Assembly: GCF_000243395.2 (NCBI RefSeq)
Contig: NZ_CM001484.1
Span: 2,135,202 to 2,199,201, forward strand
Source: Saccharomonospora glauca K62
GTDB lineage: Bacteria > Actinomycetota > Actinomycetes > Mycobacteriales > Pseudonocardiaceae
Length of the DNA: 64,000 nt
Direction: 5' to 3'
Shown here piece after piece: positions 1 through 7,604 of this stretch. Under the pieces are notes generated by a model that was not told the origin of the DNA, searched no databases, and saw nothing but the letters and a program-made list of their open reading frames with translations. Every line of letters begins with the position of its first letter. Positions within the stretch are counted from its first letter, which is position 1. The position numbers and the translations under genes were made by a program.

Positions 1-398
1 GCGGGTGGCCGAGCCTCGACCCCGGCGCGAGCGGCCAGCGCGTGCGGGTGATCCAGCACCTGCTCAACCAGCGTGGACACGGCCTGGTGGTGGACGGTTC
101 GTTCGGCTCGGTCACCACGAGCGCCGTGAAGCGTTTCCAGAGCGCGAGTGGCCTGGTCTCCGACGGTCAGGTGGGGCCGAAGACGTGGCCGAAACTCGTC
201 TACTCGCTGCAGCAGGGCGCGAACGGACACCACGTGAGGGGACTGCAGACGGCGTTGAACAAACGCGGTGCGGGGCTCGTCGTCGACGGCGACTTCGGGT
301 CCGTCACCAACACCGCCGTCCGCAACTTCCAAAGTGTCAACCGCTTGGTCGTCGACGGACTCGCGGGCGCGATCACCTGGCGGGCACTCGTCGGCTGA
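1..398 (+). CDS. Peptidoglycan-binding domain protein, C-terminal part
   Basis: The 5' end lies outside the window; the reading frame is already open at base 3. The visible 131 residues contain two tandem peptidoglycan-binding (PG_binding_1) units. Each has the pattern LN-R-G-GLVVDG-FGS-T-AV--FQ followed by a DG--G--TW motif. Such modules bind cell-wall peptidoglycan and are usually attached to a secreted hydrolase or amidase domain, which would lie upstream and cannot be seen. The gene ends with TGA at 396-398 and is followed by a strong hairpin. The family call is safe; the enzymatic role of the whole protein is unknown. Confidence 0.85.
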   Translation, partial: GWPSLDPGASGQRVRVIQHLLNQRGHGLVVDGSFGSVTTSAVKRFQSASGLVSDGQVGPKTWPKLVYSLQQGANGHHVRGLQTALNKRGAGLVVDGDFGSVTNTAVRNFQSVNRLVVDGLAGAITWRALVG

Positions 399-418
399 TC
401 GTCCGGAACGGACGAATC

Positions 419-448
419 GGGGGCCACCACGACTCGATGGTGGCCCCC
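419..448 (+). terminator. Hairpin terminator after the peptidoglycan-binding gene
   Basis: Perfect 11-bp stem GGGGGCCACCA / TGGTGGCCCCC with an 8-nt loop, 20 nt after the stop codon. There is no T-tract, as is common in high-GC actinomycetes. Confidence 0.75.
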
Positions 449-512
449 CGACGGGCCGGTCCCGACTTTCGAGGGTTGTCCGGCACGTTCGCGCTCGGCC
501 AGCCTCACGGGC

Positions 513-1763
513 ATGGGCTCATTACGTCGGGGAATTACCGCGGCAGCGGGACTGTTGTTACTTGCCTCGGCCGTGCCGGCGGGCGCGGCGCAGCACGACG
601 GCGATCGTGGTCTCTACGCGGTCCGCGGAACGGATAAGGCCGATCGGACGGCGATCGCGCGGTCCGGTGTCGATGTCTGGGGCGTCCGAGGCGACACCCT
701 GACCTTCGCCGCGGATTCCGCGCAGGCGCAGGCATTGCGCGGTCAGGGCTTCGAGCTGGAGAAGGTCGGTGACGTCGACGCTCTGCTCGCCGAGCGCAAT
801 CCCGACGTGCGGACCGCGGTCGACGAATTCCCGCCCGGCGACGAGGGCTACCACACCTACACCGAGCTCACCGAGGTGCTGGAGCAGGCCGTCGCCGACC
901 ACGCAGACATCGCCTCGCTGTCGAGCGTGGGCGACTCGTACGAGGGTCGCGCGCTGCACCTGATCAAGATCAGCGACAACGTCGCGCAGGACGAGGACGA
1001 ACCCGAGGTGCTGTTCACGTGCAACCAGCACGCCAGGGAACACCTGACCACGGAAATGTGCCTGCGGATCGTCGAGCGCTTCACCGACGAGTACGGCAGC
1101 GACCCCACGGTCACCGAACTCGTTAACACCCGCGAGATCTACGTCATCCCAACCGTCAACCCGGACGGCGCCGAGTACGACATCGAGGGCGGCCGGTACA
1201 AGGGCTGGCGGAAGAACCGGCAGGGCAGCGGCACCGACCTGAACCGCAACTGGGGCTACCAGTGGGGTTGCTGCGGTGGCTCCAGCGGCTCGCCGTCCAG
1301 CGAGACCTACCGCGGTCCGTCCGCGTTCTCCGCGCCCGAGACGGCGGCCGTCAAGGCGTTCGTCGACTCCAGGGTCGTCGGCGGCGTCCAGCAGATCAAG
1401 GCCCACCTCGACTTCCACAGTTACTCGGAGCTGGTCCTGTGGCCCTACGGCTACACGTACGACGACTCGAACGAGACGATGTCGCCCGAGGAGGCCGAGC
1501 GTTTCCGGGAAGTGGGCGAGGCGCTCGCGGCGAGCAACGGCTACACGCCGCAGCAGTCCAGCGATCTCTACATCACCGACGGCTCGATCAACGACTGGAT
1601 GTGGGCCGAGCACGGCATTCTCAGCCTGACGTTCGAGATGTACCCGTCCGGCGGCGGTGGTTTGGACGGGTTCTACCCGCCCGACGAGCGCATCGAGCCC
1701 GAGACCGAGCGCAACGACGAGGCCGTGGAGATCCTGCTCACCGAAGCGGGTAACCAGGGCTGA
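513..1763 (+). CDS. Secreted M14 zinc carboxypeptidase
   Basis: A 416-residue protein with an N-terminal signal peptide (about residues 1-26, ending AGAA before Q27). It is followed by a short propeptide-like stretch and an M14 carboxypeptidase domain from about residue 110. Visible active-site elements are the zinc ligands H173 and E176 in the HARE motif, H302 in DFHSYSE, the substrate-binding NPDG (216-219) and DLNRNWG (242-248), and the catalytic glutamate E375 in TFEMYPSG. M14 enzymes remove C-terminal residues from peptides; this one should act outside the cell. Length and motif order fit the actinobacterial secreted carboxypeptidase T-like group. It is monocistronic, ending at a canonical terminator. 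No clear Shine-Dalgarno precedes the ATG, so the start rests on the signal peptide. Confidence 0.92.
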   Translation: MGSLRRGITAAAGLLLLASAVPAGAAQHDGDRGLYAVRGTDKADRTAIARSGVDVWGVRGDTLTFAADSAQAQALRGQGFELEKVGDVDALLAERNPDVRTAVDEFPPGDEGYHTYTELTEVLEQAVADHADIASLSSVGDSYEGRALHLIKISDNVAQDEDEPEVLFTCNQHAREHLTTEMCLRIVERFTDEYGSDPTVTELVNTREIYVIPTVNPDGAEYDIEGGRYKGWRKNRQGSGTDLNRNWGYQWGCCGGSSGSPSSETYRGPSAFSAPETAAVKAFVDSRVVGGVQQIKAHLDFHSYSELVLWPYGYTYDDSNETMSPEEAERFREVGEALAASNGYTPQQSSDLYITDGSINDWMWAEHGILSLTFEMYPSGGGGLDGFYPPDERIEPETERNDEAVEILLTEAGNQG

Positions 1764-1777
1764 CGTCGACCGGACCG

Positions 1778-1810
1778 GGGGCGGTGGCGCGATCCGTCAC
1801 CGCCCCTTTT
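1778..1810. terminator. Bidirectional terminator between convergent genes
   Basis: Nine-bp stem GGGGCGGTG / CACCGCCCC with an 11-nt loop, followed by TTTT. It sits between the carboxypeptidase stop (1763) and the end of the convergent DUF3040 gene (1823), so it can serve both strands. Confidence 0.8.
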
Positions 1811-1822
1811 CCCGTCCCGGAG

Positions 1823-2170
1823 TCACGAGGCGGTGCAGCGAGGGCACGGCGCGTCGACGTCCGGCACGAGGTGGTGGCACTCGGGGTGGAAGAACCGCCG
1901 GGACGCCCACCGGAGCGGCCCGACGACTCCGGCGACCAGCACGACCAGCCCGAGCAGCACCCAGCCCGTCACGAGGAGGGCCAGCCCGAAGGCGAACCCG
2001 CCGAGGACCGAGAGCGTCAGCCACATCGATGTCGAGTCCTCGGGGGACATCATGCGGCGCAGGGAGCGGTCCAGCAGTGGATCGTCCGTCCGCAGCTCCT
2101 TTTCCAGCAGCCGGAGATTCGCGAGTTCCTCCTCGGTCAGCGGCATTCGTTCACCCATGTGTTCATCCAT
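1823..2170 (-). CDS. DUF3040-family small membrane protein
   Basis: The 115-residue product begins MDEHMGERMPLTEEE, and its MPLTEEEL...LRTDDPLLDRSL stretch matches the N-terminus of DUF3040 proteins, which are small actinobacterial membrane proteins of unknown function. Two hydrophobic segments follow in the middle. The C-terminus carries a C-H-H...C-P-R-C arrangement (HPECHH then CPRC) that could bind a metal, which is not standard for the family. Three in-frame ATGs (2170, 2158, 2146) are possible; GGGTGA-like sequences precede the first and third. The third would start exactly at the family boundary. Function unknown. Confidence 0.7.
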   Translation of the reverse strand: MDEHMGERMPLTEEELANLRLLEKELRTDDPLLDRSLRRMMSPEDSTSMWLTLSVLGGFAFGLALLVTGWVLLGLVVLVAGVVGPLRWASRRFFHPECHHLVPDVDAPCPRCTAS

Positions 2171-2414
2171 TCGATCACCCGAGGAAAAATGCGCAGGCTC
2201 GACCCCGTCGGGATTCACGAGAACGAGCGTGCGACGGCGCGGACGTGCGAGATCCTCGGTCGAACCCGCTGGTGATCGCAATGGTGGTCGTCACAACACC
2301 GTTGTGGTGTCGATTCGATCGTTCCCGTCTCGGTGGCTGATCGAATTCACTGAGTGACCCGCGGAGTCGGTCGCTTTCGGTGATTTCGGGAATTCGACGT
2401 CGTGGTGGGTGGGT

Positions 2415-2813
2415 TCACTCCGGTTGCCGGTAGCGGGCGAGGTAGCGTGCCCGGATGTCGGCCTCCGCCTCGGCCTTGGCGGCGGCGCGGACGCGTTTGC
2501 CGGTGCCGTAGTCGTAGCCGTGCTTGCTCAGGCGGTGTTCGGCGTTCTCCTCGGCGAAGGCGAACGAGTAGAAGTAGCCCACGAGGAGGGCCAGGAGTAC
2601 GAGGCTCAGTCGCAGCCCCAGCGGTCCGGGCAACAGCAGCCACAGCGCGCTCAGCGGACCGACGAGGAAGGTCGTGCGCAGGCCATGTCGCCAGAGCCAG
2701 GTCTTGCTCGTGACGTCGTGCAACACCCATTCCCGGTACGACTCGGGGAGGCGTCCTCCGAGGGCGTACCACAACCAGCGGTGCGGGCCGGGGCGGCGCG
2801 GCGTACGTGACAT
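2415..2813 (-). CDS. DUF5313-family membrane protein
   Basis: A 132-residue protein whose N-terminal part (RWLWYALGGRLPESYREWVL then HD-T-KTW--RH) is the recognisable signature of DUF5313, a family of small actinobacterial membrane proteins without known function. Two hydrophobic helices lie at about residues 45-85. The C-terminal third is charged and alanine-rich. The ATG at 2813 is preceded by AGGG about 9 bases upstream; a GTG three codons earlier is possible. It is divergent from the ohrR-like gene, only 46 bp away, and shares its operator-like dyad, so it may be controlled by that regulator. Confidence 0.75.
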   Translation of the reverse strand: MSRTPRRPGPHRWLWYALGGRLPESYREWVLHDVTSKTWLWRHGLRTTFLVGPLSALWLLLPGPLGLRLSLVLLALLVGYFYSFAFAEENAEHRLSKHGYDYGTGKRVRAAAKAEAEADIRARYLARYRQPE

Positions 2814-2822
2814 GGTCAGCAC

Positions 2823-2851
2823 CCTAACATTTAGCGTGCTAATTAATTAGG
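2823..2851. promoter_or_regulatory. Nested dyad operator between DUF5313 gene and ohrR-like gene
   Basis: The inner inverted repeat TTAGC-GT-GCTAA (2831-2842) sits inside an outer CCTAA...TTAGG pair (2823-2827 / 2847-2851) centred on almost the same point. This AT-rich patch in a 46-bp divergent intergenic region is the expected place for autoregulation by the MarR/OhrR protein encoded alongside. The right half overlaps the AGGA ribosome-binding site of the regulator gene. Confidence 0.65.
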
Positions 2852-2859
2852 ATGGTGTG

Positions 2860-3321
2860 ATGCAGATCGACCTGGGAGAGAACCCGCTGGCGCTCGAGAG
2901 GCAGGTGTGTTTCGCGCTCTCGGTCGCCTCCCGCAGCGTCATCGGGCTGTATCGGCCGCTGTTGAAGCCCTACGGGCTGACCCATCCGCAGTACTTGGTG
3001 CTGTTGGCGTTGTGGGACCGCGAGCCGCGGAGCGTGAAGGCGCTCTGCGAACTCCTGTGTGCGGAACCCGCGACGTTGTCGCCCCTGCTCAAACGCCTGG
3101 AAGCGCTCGGGTACGTCAGTCGTCGACGGGATCGGTCGGACGAGCGGTCGCTGTCGGTCGAACTGACGGAGGCGGGTCGGGCGCTGCGGACCGAGGCCGA
3201 GAAGATCCCGTATCGGATCGTGGAGCGGCTGGGGATGGAAGTCCGCGAGCTGGAGGAACTGCACACGATGCTGGGCAAGGTCATCGAGGCTACGCGCCGC
3301 GCGCCGACTCCCGGCGAGTGA
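2860..3321 (+). CDS. ohrR: OhrR-like MarR-family redox regulator
   Basis: The 153-residue winged-helix protein aligns well with OhrR, the organic-peroxide-sensing repressor. The sensing cysteine is at residue 17 (ERQVCFAL), followed by SVASR, YRPLLKPYGLTHPQYLVLL and the wing motif R-DRSDERSLSVELT. OhrR cysteines are oxidised by organic hydroperoxides, releasing the repressor from DNA. Two further cysteines (C63, C67) are present, of unclear use. No ohr peroxidase gene is adjacent; the divergent partner is a DUF5313 membrane protein. Start chosen at ATG 2860 (AGGA 7 nt upstream) rather than GTG 2857. The subfamily is well supported; the target genes are an inference. Confidence 0.8.
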   Translation: MQIDLGENPLALERQVCFALSVASRSVIGLYRPLLKPYGLTHPQYLVLLALWDREPRSVKALCELLCAEPATLSPLLKRLEALGYVSRRRDRSDERSLSVELTEAGRALRTEAEKIPYRIVERLGMEVRELEELHTMLGKVIEATRRAPTPGE

Positions 3322-3323
3322 CC

Positions 3324-3463
3324 GTGTCCGCAGCCTGTGCGCGCGTGTCCGCAGGCTGTGTACGGGTGTTTGCAGTTGCCGTACGTCACCGGGGAGGCTT
3401 GCGTACAGCAAGTGCGAACACACGTACGTGAAGTGCGGACACGCGCGCGTAACTTGCGGACAC
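3324..3463. repeat. 21-nt-periodic inverted repeat array
   Basis: Three copies of a GTGTCCGCA-type core start at 3324, 3345 and 3366 (the third is GTGTTTGCA). Three copies of the inverse core, TGCGAACAC or TGCGGACAC, start at 3413, 3434 and 3455. Spacing is exactly 21 nt within each arm, and each 21-nt unit also contains an alternating GCGCGC/GTACGT-type segment. The two arms face each other around a 26-nt centre, so the 140-bp block can fold into one long imperfect hairpin. It exactly fills the space between two convergent genes (ends 3321 and 3468). It could terminate both transcripts or bind protein; no ORF is credible in it. Confidence 0.85.
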
Positions 3464-3467
3464 GGCG

Positions 3468-4790
3468 TCAGGGGGAGACGCCCAGATCGGTGCCCTTGGG
3501 TTCCTTGATCGCCGCGGCTCCGGCGAAGGACACCACGCACAGCACCATGATGTAGATGCCCACGGAGCCCGACCAGCCGGTGTTCTGCATCAGCAGTTCG
3601 GCGATCGTCGGCGCGAACGCCCCGCCGAGGATCGCGCCGAGGGCGTAGCCGATCGACACGCCGGAGTACCGTACCGACACCGGGAAGAGCTCCGCGTACA
3701 TCGCCGACATGGGGCCGTACGACAGTCCGAGCCCGAACGTGAGGACGAAGATAGCAAGGGTGAAGACGACGATGTTCCCGAGGTCGATGAGCGCGAACAG
3801 CGGAACCATCCACACGAACACGAACGCGTATCCGATCTGGAAGGTCCTCACGCGACCGATGCGATCGGACAGTGCCCCGCCGTAGAGGGTGAACACCAGC
3901 CATCCCAATGCCGCGACCACGGTGGCGAGCAGCACCGAGGGCCTCGGCAGTCCGAGCTCGGCCGTGCCGTAGGAGATGAAGTACGCGATGACGAGGTACC
4001 CCGCGGCGTTGTTGGCCACGAACACCAGCGCGGTCAGCAACACTTCCTTGGCATTGCGGCGGAAGAGGTCCCGAAGCGGCGCCGACGACTCCTTCTTGCG
4101 CCGCAACATCTCCTGAAAGACCGGGCTTTCCTCCACGGAACGCCGGATGAGGTAGCCCAGCCCCACCAACATCACGGACAGCAGGAACGGCACCCGCCAT
4201 CCCCATGCCTCGAACTGTTCGGGAGTGGTCACACTCGTCGTCACCCACAGCACACCCGTGGCCAGAACCAGTCCAATGGGGACACCGATCTGCGGGTAGG
4301 CGCCGAACAGGCCGCGCCGGTTCACGGGCGCGTGTTCCACCGCCATGAGGGCGGCGCCGCCCCACTCACCGCCCGCCGAGAAGCCCTGGACGATACGCAG
4401 CGACATCAGCACGATCGGTGCCGCGAGCCCGATGTCGGCGTAGGTGGGCAACAGGCCGATGAGAGCGGTCGCGCCCCCCATCGTCACCAGCGTGAACACC
4501 AGCATCTTCTTACGACCCAGCTTGTCTCCGTACCGTCCCGCGACGATGGCTCCGAGTGGCCGGAACAGGAAGCTGATGCCGATGGTGGCCAGTGAGATGA
4601 CCGTGGCGAGGCCGGGGGACGTCTCGCCGACCGGCGCGAAGAACAGGGGGGCGAGCACCAGGCTCGCGGCCTGGGCGTAGATGAAGAAGTCGTACCACTC
4701 GATCGAGGTGCCGGCAAGGGTGCTGAGCAACACCTTGCGTTCCTCGGTCGACAGTGGCCTCCGTTCGGAAACCGACAGCGGTGCGGCCAT
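3468..4790 (-). CDS. MHS-type MFS transporter (metabolite:proton symporter)
   Basis: The 440-residue protein has about 12 hydrophobic segments and the metabolite:H+ symporter subfamily signature EWYDFFIYAQ (31-40) at the first helix. The MFS loop motif GRYGDKLGRKK is at 85-95, and RIVQGFSAGGEWGGA marks helix 4-5. MHS carriers import organic acids such as shikimate, citrate, alpha-ketoglutarate or aromatic acids; the substrate cannot be read from the sequence. It is divergent from a metallo-hydrolase and an MhpA-like hydroxylase, suggesting it imports the aromatic or organic acid those enzymes process. The ATG at 4790 begins MAAPLSVSERRPLS. It ends inside the flank of the 21-nt repeat array. 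Confidence 0.88.
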   Translation of the reverse strand: MAAPLSVSERRPLSTEERKVLLSTLAGTSIEWYDFFIYAQAASLVLAPLFFAPVGETSPGLATVISLATIGISFLFRPLGAIVAGRYGDKLGRKKMLVFTLVTMGGATALIGLLPTYADIGLAAPIVLMSLRIVQGFSAGGEWGGAALMAVEHAPVNRRGLFGAYPQIGVPIGLVLATGVLWVTTSVTTPEQFEAWGWRVPFLLSVMLVGLGYLIRRSVEESPVFQEMLRRKKESSAPLRDLFRRNAKEVLLTALVFVANNAAGYLVIAYFISYGTAELGLPRPSVLLATVVAALGWLVFTLYGGALSDRIGRVRTFQIGYAFVFVWMVPLFALIDLGNIVVFTLAIFVLTFGLGLSYGPMSAMYAELFPVSVRYSGVSIGYALGAILGGAFAPTIAELLMQNTGWSGSVGIYIMVLCVVSFAGAAAIKEPKGTDLGVSP

Positions 4791-4949
4791 GGGGAACTCC
4801 GTTGTTCGGGGAGGCAGCAGGTGCGCAGATACTAAGCACAGAACTCACCGCGCGTCAGCCCCCGCGGGTCACCGATGTTCGCGCGACGAACGTGACGCGA
4901 CGGTCTTCCGTTCCGCTGGTTCGCGCTCTAGTCTCTGGAACGGAAAGTA

Positions 4950-4963
4950 GTTAAGACGTTAAC
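4950..4963. promoter_or_regulatory. GTTAA-N4-TTAAC dyad upstream of the hydrolase/hydroxylase operon
   Basis: Short perfect inverted repeat GTTAA GACG TTAAC just 5' of the ribosome-binding site (GGAGG) of the gene starting at 4980. AT-rich against its surroundings, it is a plausible operator for the divergent transporter/catabolic genes. The protein that binds it is unknown; no regulator gene is adjacent. Confidence 0.4.
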
Positions 4964-4979
4964 CATCGGAGGTGGCGTC

Positions 4980-5942
4980 GTGGGCCGGAAGGCGTTCGCC
5001 TCATCGGCGGATCTGGACGAGAAGGAACAGACGCTGGAGGTGCTCGCCGACGGCGTCTACGCGCTCACCGCGGAAGGCGACCCCAACGTCGGCGCGATCG
5101 AGGGCGAGGACTTCCTCGTCTGCTTCGAGGCGATGGCCACGCCGGTGGCCGCCCGTGAGTGGCTGGCCAAGCTCCGGGAGCACACCGACAAACCCGTGCG
5201 TTACCTGGTGTTGTCGCACTATCACGCCGTCCGCGTGCTCGGCGCGTCGGCTTTCGACGCCGAGGTGATCGTGGCCCACGAGAACACCCGCGCGCTCGTG
5301 GCCGAACGCGGACGCGAGGACTGGGAGAGCGAGTTCGCGCGGATGCCCAGGCTGGCCAAGGACGCGGACTCGGTGCCGGGGTTGACGTGGCCGACGTTGA
5401 CGTTCTCCGACCGGCTCACCATCGACCTCGGTGGCGATCGTGGCGACCTCGTCCTGCAGTACTGTGGTCGCGGGCACACCGAGGGCGACATCGTGGCGTG
5501 GTTGCCGAAGCACCGTGTGCTGTTCGCGGGTGATCTCGTGGAGGCCGAGGCCGCGCTGTACACGGGGGACGCCTACCACCGCGACTGGGCTTCCTCGACT
5601 TTAGACCGAGTGAAGGCCTTCGGTGCCGACGCCCTCGTCGGTGGGCGCGGCGCGGTGAGCCACGGCAGGGACGCCGTGGACGCCGCCATCGAACAGACTC
5701 GGGACTTCCTGCGCGTGATGATCCGAGAGGTCGGCGCCGTGCACCACGGCGGCGGAACCCTGAAGGAGGCGTTCGAACGCACGCGCGCGGCCCTGGCGCC
5801 GCGTTACGGGAAGTGGCCGATCTTCGAACACTGCCTCCCGTTCGACGTCTCGCGCCTGTGGGACGAGTTGTCCGGCATCGAACGCCCCGTGATCTGGACC
5901 GCCGAACGTGACCGTGAGGTCTGGGACCTGTTGCAGGATTGA
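4980..5942 (+). CDS. Metallo-beta-lactamase-fold hydrolase with altered metal motif
   Basis: A 320-residue MBL-fold protein. Fold landmarks are the SHYHAVR loop (79-85), GRGHTEGD with H166, and the AGDLVE aspartate D185. The canonical HxHxDH motif reads H80-Y-H82-A-V84-R85, so the usual aspartate and second-site histidine are replaced by V and R. This should abolish or alter the second zinc site. The same form may be typical of a subfamily, so it need not mean inactivity. The GTG start at 4980 has GGAGG upstream. The next gene, an aromatic-ring hydroxylase, follows 13 nt later, so the two are co-transcribed and probably act in one catabolic pathway. Confidence 0.8.
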   Translation: MGRKAFASSADLDEKEQTLEVLADGVYALTAEGDPNVGAIEGEDFLVCFEAMATPVAAREWLAKLREHTDKPVRYLVLSHYHAVRVLGASAFDAEVIVAHENTRALVAERGREDWESEFARMPRLAKDADSVPGLTWPTLTFSDRLTIDLGGDRGDLVLQYCGRGHTEGDIVAWLPKHRVLFAGDLVEAEAALYTGDAYHRDWASSTLDRVKAFGADALVGGRGAVSHGRDAVDAAIEQTRDFLRVMIREVGAVHHGGGTLKEAFERTRAALAPRYGKWPIFEHCLPFDVSRLWDELSGIERPVIWTAERDREVWDLLQD

Positions 5943-5955
5943 ACCGACGGAGGCG

Positions 5956-7533
5956 ATGACCGTGCGAGACCGCAGCGTGGCGGTGATCGGTAACGGCCCG
6001 GTGGGACAGACGACGGCGCTGCTGCTGGCGCGCTGGGGGATCCCCGTGGTGTTGCTGGACGGTCGTCCGGCTCGCGACCCGGTGGGGTCCAAGGCGATCT
6101 GCCAGCAGCGCGACGTCCTCGACGTGTGGGAGTCCGTGGGCGCGGGGCGCCGTATCGCGGATGAAGGTGTCACGTGGTCGACAGCGCGGACGTTCCATCG
6201 GGACACCGAGTTGTTCGCCCTCACCCTGCAGGACGCGGGCACGTCGGTGTTCCCGCCGTTCGTGAACATCTCGCAGTCGCGGGTCGAGGAGATCCTGGAC
6301 GAGAAGATCGCCGAGCAGCCGCTCATCGACGTTCGCTGGGGGCATCGGGTCACGCGGATCGAGCAGGACGCCGACGCGGTCCGGCTCGTCACCGACACGG
6401 GAGCCAGCGTCGTCGCCGACTACGCGGTCGCCTGCACGGGCGCTCACTGCGAGGACCTACGGCGGTCGTTGGGGGTGCGGTTCGAGGGCCATTCGTTCGA
6501 CGACCGCTTCCTCATCTGTGACATCCGCGCCGACCTCCCCGGATGGGCGCGGGAACGGCGTTTCTGGTTCGACCCCGTCTGGAACCCCGGACGGCAGGTG
6601 CTCATCCACCCCTGTCCCGACTCGACGTTCCGCATCGACTGGCAGGTGCCCGGAGACTACGACCTGGCCGAGGAGGAACGCAGCGGCGCGCTCCACGAGC
6701 GCGTCAGAGCCATCGTGGGGGAGGCCGACTACGAGATCCTGTGGAAGTCGGTGTACCGGTTCCACTCCAGGGTGGCCGACCGTCTGCGGGTGGGGCGGGT
6801 GCTGCTGGCCGGTGACTGCGCGCACCTCATGTCGCCGTTCGGCGCGCGCGGACTGAACTCGGGCGTGGCCGATGCCGAGAACGCCGCGTGGAAGCTCGCG
6901 TACGTGCTGCGCGGCTGGGCCGACGAGAGCCTGCTCGACACCTATCATGCCGAGCGGCACGCGGCGGCGGTGGAGAACCTCGACGTCACCACCGCGACGA
7001 TGAACTTCCTCGTGCCCCACAACGCCGAGCAGCGAGCCCTTCGGGAGTCCGTCCTGGTGGGGGCGGCCACCGACCCCGCCCTGCGGGCACGGGTGGACTC
7101 CGGCCGGTTCTCCGAACCGTTCTGGTACGTGGACTCGCCGCTCACCACGCCGGATGTGACCCGCCCGTTCGCGGGGCGCCCACCGAGGGGGCAGGTTCCT
7201 CCACCGGGGCCGGGGATCCTCGTGCCCGACGTGCCGGTCTCGGCGCCCGGTGCCACCCGACTGCGGGAGCTGCTCCGCGACGGGTTCTGCGTGCTCGCGG
7301 CACGGGACGCCGAGCTGCCCGACGTGTCGTCGGTGCCCTGGCCGGTGCGGGTGGTGTCACTGCCCAAACTCGACCCGGACGGCGTGGTGTCCGACACGCT
7401 CGGGATGCGTCGCGGGGAGCTGTGGCTGGTGCGGCCCGACGCGTACACGGCCGCTGTCGTCACCGAGACCACGTCGTTGTTGGAGGCGATGCGACGCGCG
7501 GTCGGCGGCGCCCCAACCCCCGCATCGGTGTAA
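5956..7533 (+). CDS. FAD-dependent aromatic hydroxylase (MhpA/PheA-like)
   Basis: A 525-residue class A flavoprotein monooxygenase. The FAD-binding GxGxxG is at residues 12-17 (GNGPVG), and the second FAD motif GDCAHLMSPFGARGLNSG is at about 286-303. Residues 350-525 form a thioredoxin-like C-terminal domain typical of phenol and 3-(3-hydroxyphenyl)propionate hydroxylases. Such enzymes use NAD(P)H and O2 to hydroxylate phenolic substrates. Co-transcribed with the MBL-fold hydrolase and divergent from an MHS transporter, it fits an aromatic acid catabolic module; the exact substrate is unknown. GGAGG (5949-5953) lies only 2 nt from the ATG but 8 nt from an in-frame GTG at 5962, which may be the real start. 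Confidence 0.85.
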   Translation: MTVRDRSVAVIGNGPVGQTTALLLARWGIPVVLLDGRPARDPVGSKAICQQRDVLDVWESVGAGRRIADEGVTWSTARTFHRDTELFALTLQDAGTSVFPPFVNISQSRVEEILDEKIAEQPLIDVRWGHRVTRIEQDADAVRLVTDTGASVVADYAVACTGAHCEDLRRSLGVRFEGHSFDDRFLICDIRADLPGWARERRFWFDPVWNPGRQVLIHPCPDSTFRIDWQVPGDYDLAEEERSGALHERVRAIVGEADYEILWKSVYRFHSRVADRLRVGRVLLAGDCAHLMSPFGARGLNSGVADAENAAWKLAYVLRGWADESLLDTYHAERHAAAVENLDVTTATMNFLVPHNAEQRALRESVLVGAATDPALRARVDSGRFSEPFWYVDSPLTTPDVTRPFAGRPPRGQVPPPGPGILVPDVPVSAPGATRLRELLRDGFCVLAARDAELPDVSSVPWPVRVVSLPKLDPDGVVSDTLGMRRGELWLVRPDAYTAAVVTETTSLLEAMRRAVGGAPTPASV

Positions 7534-7604
7534 TCCACATCGTGAGACACGGCCCCCGCGCGAATTAGCCTCACTGAGGTATATCGCAGGCTTTCGCGCT
7601 GGGA

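Noticed and set aside
3324-3463. CRISPR array
   Set aside because: Units are 21 nt without spacers, occur in two opposed orientations, and no cas gene is present.
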